Assembly: GCA_040902765.1 (NCBI GenBank)
Contig: JBBDWO010000011.1
Coordinates: 1 to 64,000, forward strand
Length of the DNA: 64,000 bases
Source of the DNA: Acidimicrobiia bacterium
Lineage (GTDB): Bacteria > Actinomycetota > Acidimicrobiia > Spongiisociales > UBA11373
Direction: 5' to 3'
Translations under genes and position numbers: made by a program
Shown: positions 58,916 through 64,000 of the stretch, piece by piece
How positions within the stretch are numbered: position 1 is the stretch's first letter
Layout: each line of letters opens with the position of its first letter
The notes under the pieces: model-generated
What the model saw: the letters and a program-made list of their open reading frames with translations, nothing else
Told to the model about the DNA's origin: nothing
Databases searched by the model: none

Positions 58916-59823
58916 CCGGCCTCCTCGAGGTGGCGTCCCGCCGCATCGGCCAGAGCGCGTGGATCATCATCCCACTTGGCCCACCAGATCCGAGGGTCGC
59001 GACGCAGGAAGGTTCGCTGACGGCGGGCGAGTGAGGTCGTCGCGCCGAGAATCCGCTCCCGAGCGGTGTCCATGGGCCACTCGCCTTCGACCACCCGCAG
59101 CAGTTCCCGGTAGCCCACCGCCTGACGGGCCGTCGGACCGATCCGGTCGCTGAGGCCGACCACCTCCTCGAACCAGCCGGCCGTCAACATCCGGCCGAGC
59201 CGCCGCTCCACCCTTCCGGGCAGCGCATCTCCCGGATCCACCCCCACGGCGACGAAAGGCACCCTCGGTCGGTACTCGCGCAGCGCGACTGCTTCGGAGC
59301 CCGAAGCGCGCTCCGACGGGGTCTCTCCCGTCACCTCGAAGATCTCGACGGCTCTCGCCACGCGGCGGGGGTTGTCCAGGTCGACGACCTCGCCGGCCCT
59401 GGGGTCTGCCGCCAGCAGCCGATCCTGTGCCTCCTGAGCCGACAGAGCCTCGACGGCCGCACGAACCGTGTCGTCGTGGCCGGGGAACGTCATCGGGTCG
59501 ACCAGCGCTCGGAAGTGGAGCCCACTCCCGCCGCAGATGATCGCCGGGCGCCCTCGTGATTCCAGGTCGTCGAGCACGGCGACACCGGCCGTCTGGAACT
59601 CGGCGACGGTGAAGCGCTCCTCCGGCTCAACCAGATCGATCAGATGATGCGTGACCCGGCTCTGCTCCGCCACCGATGGCTTGGCGGTACCGATGTCCAG
59701 GCCGCGATAGACCTGCATGCTGTCGACCGAGATGATGTCCGCACCGGTCCGCTCGGCAAGGTCGAGGGCGATCTCCGACTTCGCCGATGCAGTCGGGCCG
59801 ACGATCGCCGCGAGGAGGGTCAG
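58903..59823 (-). CDS. miaA: tRNA dimethylallyltransferase, probable CTG start
   Basis: A 306-residue prenyltransferase for A37 of UNN-reading tRNAs. AIVGPTASAKSEIALDLAE, DIISVDSMQVYRGLDIGTAKP, GGSGLHFRALVDP and RQRTFLRR are family motifs. In the usual P-loop G-P-T-A-x-G-K-S/T the second Gly is Ala here (GPTASAKS). No ATG, GTG or TTG exists between the P-loop and miaB; the CTG at 59823 overlaps the miaB stop as CTGA, and GGGAGG stands eight bases upstream, so a CTG start is very likely. Confidence 0.9.
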   Translation of the reverse strand: MTLLAAIVGPTASAKSEIALDLAERTGADIISVDSMQVYRGLDIGTAKPSVAEQSRVTHHLIDLVEPEERFTVAEFQTAGVAVLDDLESRGRPAIICGGSGLHFRALVDPMTFPGHDDTVRAAVEALSAQEAQDRLLAADPRAGEVVDLDNPRRVARAVEIFEVTGETPSERASGSEAVALREYRPRVPFVAVGVDPGDALPGRVERRLGRMLTAGWFEEVVGLSDRIGPTARQAVGYRELLRVVEGEWPMDTARERILGATTSLARRQRTFLRRDPRIWWAKWDDDPRALADAAGRHLEEAGWNS

Positions 59824-61208
59824 ACGGCCAGCCTCCCGACGAGGTGACTGGGGGCAGCCTCGTCGACCGCCACGTCGACGAAAGACCCGGGATCGAAGAC
59901 ACCGGGGGCATGGACCACCTTGTTGGTTCGCGTCCGCGCCGTCACGACTGTCGGGTCCTTGCGCGACGGGCCTTCGACCAGTCCCTCCACCACGGTCCCG
60001 ACCAGCGTCTCGTTTTTCTCCAGCGATATCCGCTGCTGGAGCGTCGCCAGGCGTGAGAACCGCTCCGACGCCACAGCCGGGTCGACCTGGTCGGGCATCT
60101 CCGCCGCCCGGGTTCCCGGCCGCGGCGAGTAGATGAACATGTAGGCGCCGTCGAACCGGGCCGCAGCAACCAGGTCGAGGGTGGCCTGGAAGTCGTCCTC
60201 CGTCTCTCCGGGGAACCCCACGATGATGTCGGTGGAGGTTGCCAGCCCGGGGATGATCTCCTCCGCCATGCGAAGCTTGGCCAGGAACCGCTCGGGGGTG
60301 TATCCCCGCTGCATCGCTCGCAGGATCGAGGTGCTTCCGCTCTGCAGCGGCAGGTGGAGCTGTTCGCACACAGCGGGCGTGTCGGCGATCGCCTCGACGA
60401 CGTCGGCTTTGATGTCCTTGGGATGCGGGCTGGTGAACCGGACCCGGCGGATGCCGTCCACGGCGCCGACCCGACGCAACAGGTCGGCGAAGATGGGCCG
60501 GCGCTTACCGTCGACCAGCAGGCTGCGCCCGTATGAGTTGACGTTCTGGCCGAGCAGGGTGACCTCCACCACCCCGGACCGAGCGAGGTCAGTGACCTCG
60601 CGCACGATGTCAGCGGGACGACGTGAGATCTCCCGACCCCGGACCGACGGGACGATGCAGAAGGTACAGGCGTTGTCGCAGCCGATCGTGATCGTGACCC
60701 ATGCCGAGTGGGTGGTCTCGCGCCGCGTCGGCAGCGTGGAGGGCACATCGTCGATGGACGCGGTCTCGTCCCAGATCTCGGTGACCGGCCCCCACTCCTC
60801 GGCGCGGTCCAGGAGGTCGACCACCCGATGGAGGTTGTGGGTACCGAACACGACGTCGACCCACGGCGCCTTCGTCTGGACGATGTCTCGGTCCTTCTGG
60901 GCAAGGCATCCGCCCACCAGGATCCGCATGTCGGGCCGCTCGTCCTTGATCGCCTTCAGTTGTCCCAGGTTCCCGTAGAGACGGTTGTCGGCGTTCTCAC
61001 GGATGCAGCAGGTGTTGATCATCACCACATCGGCATCACCGACGTCGTCCGCCCGAACCATGCCGTCGGCCTCGAACAGACCCGAGATCCGTTCCGAGTC
61101 GTGCTCATTCATCTGGCAGCCGAAGGTCCGAACCAGATACCGTCGCCCCGATCTCGTGGGCACCCGACGCTCTCTCACCGTCGGCGTGCCCAGCTCGACG
61201 AGGGTCAT
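59820..61208 (-). CDS. miaB: tRNA-i6A37 methylthiotransferase
   Basis: A 462-residue radical-SAM enzyme that adds methylthio to i6A37 made by MiaA. The N-terminal UPF0004 domain has cysteines in RTFGCQMNEHDSER, INTCCIRENADN and VGGCLAQKD; the radical-SAM CxxxCxxC is IGCDNACTFCIVPSVRG; a TRAM domain ends the protein. ATG overlaps the rny stop (ATGA). Confidence 0.97.
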   Translation of the reverse strand: MTLVELGTPTVRERRVPTRSGRRYLVRTFGCQMNEHDSERISGLFEADGMVRADDVGDADVVMINTCCIRENADNRLYGNLGQLKAIKDERPDMRILVGGCLAQKDRDIVQTKAPWVDVVFGTHNLHRVVDLLDRAEEWGPVTEIWDETASIDDVPSTLPTRRETTHSAWVTITIGCDNACTFCIVPSVRGREISRRPADIVREVTDLARSGVVEVTLLGQNVNSYGRSLLVDGKRRPIFADLLRRVGAVDGIRRVRFTSPHPKDIKADVVEAIADTPAVCEQLHLPLQSGSTSILRAMQRGYTPERFLAKLRMAEEIIPGLATSTDIIVGFPGETEDDFQATLDLVAAARFDGAYMFIYSPRPGTRAAEMPDQVDPAVASERFSRLATLQQRISLEKNETLVGTVVEGLVEGPSRKDPTVVTARTRTNKVVHAPGVFDPGSFVDVAVDEAAPSHLVGRLAV

Positions 61209-62737
61209 CGAGCCACGTCGGTCGCCCGCAGCTCCCGGATCACCGTCACCTGGATCTGACCGGGATAGTTGAGATCCTCCTGGACCCGACGCGAGATGCG
61301 GCGGGCGAGATCGTGGGCACCGAGGTCGTCGACCACGCCAGGATCGACCACCACCCGCACCTCGCGGCCCGCCTGCATGGCGAATGCCTTCTCCACGCCC
61401 GCAAAGCTGGTTGCTATCGCCTCCAGCTTTTCCAGGCGGCGAACGTACGACTCGACGGCCTCGCGCCGTGCCCCGGGACGCGCTGCCGATACCGCGTCGG
61501 CGGCCTGAACGATGATGGCGGTGAGGGTGCGCGGCTCCACCTCGTTGTGATGGGCTTCGATGCCGTGGACCACCCCGGCCTCCTCACCGAAGCGTCGGGC
61601 GATCTCGGCGCCGACCATGGCGTGGGATCCGCTTAGCTCGTGGCTCACCGCCTTGCCGATGTCGTGCAGGAAGGCGGCTCGGCGGGCCTCCTCCGGGTCG
61701 ACGCCGAGCTCCGAGGCCAGCATGTGCGCCACCTTGGCGCTCTCGACGAGGTGATGCAGGACCGGCTGCCCGTAGGAGAGGCGGTACTTCAGCCGACCCA
61801 GCAGGGTCACCAGTTCTGGGTGGACCCGTGACACGCCCACCTCGAGCGTCGCCCACTCACCGGCGTCCTTGACGCTCTGCTCCACTTCGGAGGCGGCCTT
61901 CTCATACGCGTCCTCGATGGAGGCGGGGTGAATTCGACCGTCGGCGATCAGCCGTTCCAGTGCGATACGGGCGATCTCGCGACGCACCGGGTCGAACGCC
62001 GACAGGGAAACCGCCTCGGGGGTGTCATCGACGATGATGTTGACCCCGGTAACCGCCTCGAAGGCGCGGATGTTACGGCCGTCGCGCCCGATGATGCGAC
62101 CCTTCATGTCGTCACTCGGGAGCGCAACAGTGGCCACGGTCGCCTCGACCACTACTTCGGAGGCAAGGCGCTGGATGGTGGTGGTGAGGATGCGGCGGGC
62201 CCGCCGCTCGGCCTCCTCCCGGGCCTTGATCTCCAAGTCGCGAACCAGGACCATCGCCTCGCGATTGGCCTCGTCCTCCACCCGGCGCAGCAGCTCCTCC
62301 TTGGCGGTGCGGGCGTCGAAGCCGGCCACCGCCTCGAGCGCCTCGCGGGCCTGGTCGCGCATCGCATCCACGGCCTCTTCGGAGCCCAGGAGCGTGCGCT
62401 CCCGGTCGACCAGCGAGCCCTCGCGCTGGGCGAGGTTCGAGGCTCGCTGCTCCAGCGTCGCCTCCCGCTGCATCATCCGCGCCTCTTGCGACTCGACCTC
62501 CAGGCGCCGATTGGCGAGACCCGCCTCCTCGTGCTCCCGGTAGGCCTCAGCCCGGGCACGCGCCTCACCCTCCGACCGGTCGAGCACTCGCTGCGCTTCG
62601 ACGCGTGCCTCGGCCACGAGCACTTCGGCGTGCCGGCCCGCCTTGGCGATGCCCCGACGCAGGATCCGTCTGCCCAGGACGAAGCCGACCGCGATGGCTG
62701 GCAGCGCAGTGAGCGCAACCACCAGAGCCGTCTTCAT
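61205..62737 (-). CDS. rny: Ribonuclease Y
   Basis: A 510-residue membrane-anchored endoribonuclease that starts mRNA decay. N-terminal membrane helix (ALVVALTALPAIAVGFVLG), a long coiled coil (about 30-190, rich in E/A/R), a KH domain (MKGRIIGRDGRNIRAFEAVTG) and an HD domain (AAFLHDIGKAVSHE, and GIEAHHNEVEP). AAGGAG precedes the ATG. RNase Y is best known from Firmicutes; many actinobacteria rely on RNase E instead. Confidence 0.96.
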   Translation of the reverse strand: MKTALVVALTALPAIAVGFVLGRRILRRGIAKAGRHAEVLVAEARVEAQRVLDRSEGEARARAEAYREHEEAGLANRRLEVESQEARMMQREATLEQRASNLAQREGSLVDRERTLLGSEEAVDAMRDQAREALEAVAGFDARTAKEELLRRVEDEANREAMVLVRDLEIKAREEAERRARRILTTTIQRLASEVVVEATVATVALPSDDMKGRIIGRDGRNIRAFEAVTGVNIIVDDTPEAVSLSAFDPVRREIARIALERLIADGRIHPASIEDAYEKAASEVEQSVKDAGEWATLEVGVSRVHPELVTLLGRLKYRLSYGQPVLHHLVESAKVAHMLASELGVDPEEARRAAFLHDIGKAVSHELSGSHAMVGAEIARRFGEEAGVVHGIEAHHNEVEPRTLTAIIVQAADAVSAARPGARREAVESYVRRLEKLEAIATSFAGVEKAFAMQAGREVRVVVDPGVVDDLGAHDLARRISRRVQEDLNYPGQIQVTVIRELRATDVAR

Positions 62738-62776
62738 GATCTGGCTCCTTCCCGGGGGCAGGTGTTGGGGAGTGTG

Positions 62777-62812
62777 ATGAGGTCCGATCGGAACACCGAC
62801 CGGACCTCATCG
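62777..62812 (-). terminator. Long hairpin after recA
   Basis: Two 16-base arms, beginning GATGAGGTCCG and ending CGGACCTCATC, enclose a four-base loop with a single G-T wobble pair. It lies 25 bases beyond the recA stop and before rny. No T-run follows, so it may terminate weakly or protect the recA 3' end. Confidence 0.65.
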
Positions 62813-62837
62813 TACCGCTAGAGCCTGGATGTGAGTG

Positions 62838-63923
62838 TCAGTCCTCGTCGGTGGTCCCGTCGACCCGCTCGATCGACCCGGCCATCTCGGCCTCCGGCTC
62901 CTCGTCGTCTGCTGACTCTTCCACTGCTTTGGGCCGATCTCCGTTGAGGCCAACGGCAGCGAGTACCCGCGCCTGCAGCTGCATGGCGACCTCCGGATTC
63001 TCCCGCAGGAATCGCTTGGCGTTCTCCCGACCCTGGCCGAGCTGGTCGTCGTCGTAGGTGTACCAGGCGCCGCTCTTGCGCACCACGTCCTGCTCGACCG
63101 CCACGTCGAGGAGGCTGCCCTCCCGGGAGATCCCTTCCCCGAACATGATGTCGAACTCGGCGTTGCGGAAGGGCGCCGCCACCTTGTTCTTGACCACCTT
63201 GGCCACGACCCGGGTCCCGATCGACTCCTGACCCTCCTTGATGGTCTGGATGCGCCGAACCTCGATCCGCACCGACGAGTAGAACTTGAGGGCGCGACCA
63301 CCCGGGGTCGTCTCGGGCGAGCCGAATATGACACCGATCTTCTCCCGGATCTGATTGATGAAGATCGCCGTCGTGTGGGAGCGATTGATGGCCCCGGCGA
63401 GCTTGCGGAGCGCCTGGGACATCAGGCGTGCCTGCAGACCCATGTGGCTGTCTCCCATCTCGCCCTCGATCTCCGCGCGAGGCACCAGGGCGGCGACCGA
63501 GTCGATGACGACCACATCGAGCGCTCCGGAGCGGATCAGCATCTCGGTGATCTCGAGAGCCTGTTCGCCGGTATCCGGCTGCGAGATGAGGAGCTCGTCC
63601 ACGTCGACACCGAGCGCCTGGGCGTATGCCGGGTCGAGGGCGTGCTCGGCGTCGATGAAGGCGGCGATCCCGCCATTGCGCTGCGCCTCGGCGATGATGT
63701 GCAGGGCGAGGGTCGTCTTGCCGCCGCTCTCCACGCCGTAGATCTCCACGATGCGCCCGCGCGGGACACCGCCGATGCCGAGCGCCAGGTCGAGGGCCAG
63801 GGCACCCGTCGGGATCGCCTCGATGTGCTGGGCGTGATCCGAGCCGAGCTTCATGATGGCGCCCTTGCCGAACTGCTTCTCGATCTGCGACATCGCCATG
63901 TCGAGCGACTTGTCCCGTTCCAC
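62838..63923 (-). CDS. recA: Recombinase RecA
   Basis: A 361-residue RecA for strand exchange and LexA co-cleavage. Core motifs: [18 protein letters not shown] (Walker A, where the usual P-E-S-S reads V-E-S-G), [19 protein letters not shown] (Walker B, loop 1), [20 protein letters not shown] (loop 2) and an acidic C-tail ([11 protein letters not shown]). GTG 63923 with AGGAG seven bases upstream. The usual downstream recX is missing; rny follows instead. Confidence 0.98.
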   Translation of the reverse strand: MERDKSLDMAMSQIEKQFGKGAIMKLGSDHAQHIEAIPTGALALDLALGIGGVPRGRIVEIYGVESGGKTTLALHIIAEAQRNGGIAAFIDAEHALDPAYAQALGVDVDELLISQPDTGEQALEITEMLIRSGALDVVVIDSVAALVPRAEIEGEMGDSHMGLQARLMSQALRKLAGAINRSHTTAIFINQIREKIGVIFGSPETTPGGRALKFYSSVRIEVRRIQTIKEGQESIGTRVVAKVVKNKVAAPFRNAEFDIMFGEGISREGSLLDVAVEQDVVRKSGAWYTYDDDQLGQGRENAKRFLRENPEVAMQLQARVLAAVGLNGDRPKAVEESADDEEPEAEMAGSIERVDGTTDED

Positions 63924-64000
63924 TGTGGGCTCCTTTGCCGGGTTTGGTGTCTGTGCGGAGAACCTACGACCCGGGTACGACAGGATTCCGGAGAATTACA
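63924..64000 (-). promoter_or_regulatory. recA upstream region, no LexA box seen
   Basis: 77 bases before recA contain the ribosome site but no GAAC-N4-GTTC core. The nearest resemblance, GGTC-GTAG-GTTC on the minus strand, keeps only one half-site. The true control region may lie beyond the window edge. Confidence 0.35.

Noticed and set aside
63924-64000. LexA box before recA
   Set aside because: Only one half-site is visible; the other half differs at two of four bases.

Overview
This is a GC-rich chromosomal segment (roughly two thirds G+C by eye) that reads as an actinobacterium, probably one of the deeper lineages and not a Streptomyces or Mycobacterium. The evidence is the very high G/C at third codon positions, the lexA-LysM protein-nrdR neighbourhood known from mycobacteria, a RamB-type regulator beside the glyoxylate genes, GAAC-N4-GTTC SOS boxes, PurS/PurQ/PurL, and several genes whose -10 box lies six bases before a GTG start (leaderless transcripts). 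AceK, RNase Y and a System I (Ccm) cytochrome c maturation set are unexpected for textbook actinobacteria. I cannot name the genus.

Layout. 0.1-3.3 kb: small metallopeptidase, acetyltransferase, tRNA-Val(CAC), a LigD-polymerase gene fragment, an unknown protein, and dinB under a LexA box. 3.3-9.5 kb: glyoxylate operon aceA-aceK-aceB with overlapping stops and starts, facing a RamB-like regulator. 9.5-14.7 kb: DoxX-like protein, a hydrolase fragment, carA-carB. 14.7-20.6 kb: an mscS fragment, aminobutyraldehyde dehydrogenase, mscS, small membrane proteins, malic enzyme. 20.7-27.5 kb: acyl-CoA ligase, 4-hydroxybutyryl-CoA dehydratase, a membrane-anchored peptidase, a DEAD-box helicase.

27.6-37.8 kb: purine cluster purC-S-Q-L-F-M-(N-H fusion)-D-E, nearly all with overlapping ends. 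37.9-42.4 kb: converging pyrimidine operon pyrC-B-(F-E fusion)-D behind a leader with an intrinsic terminator. With carAB this covers the whole route to UMP. purK, purB and purA are not in the window.

42.6-53.8 kb: the most unusual stretch. A redox and cytochrome operon lies between a damaged copy of tRNA-Val(GAC) and the intact gene, in the same orientation, as in an old tRNA-targeted island. It encodes a membrane-anchored ethylbenzene-dehydrogenase-type haem protein whose only two cysteines sit in Cys-His-Asp-Asp motifs, a Tat-exported 4x[4Fe-4S] subunit, an NrfD-type quinone subunit, an Ig-like membrane protein, then CcmF, a CcmA-CcmB fusion, CcmC, CcmD and CcmE. No molybdopterin subunit and no CcmG/H/I are present.

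53.7-64 kb: tRNA-Val, -Cys and -Gly, dut, an unknown membrane protein, nrdR, nitronate monooxygenase, then the SOS core: a LysM division-inhibitor-like gene and lexA sharing three LexA boxes, followed by dapF-miaA-miaB-rny-recA read towards lexA. No CRISPR array, intact insertion sequence or rRNA was seen.
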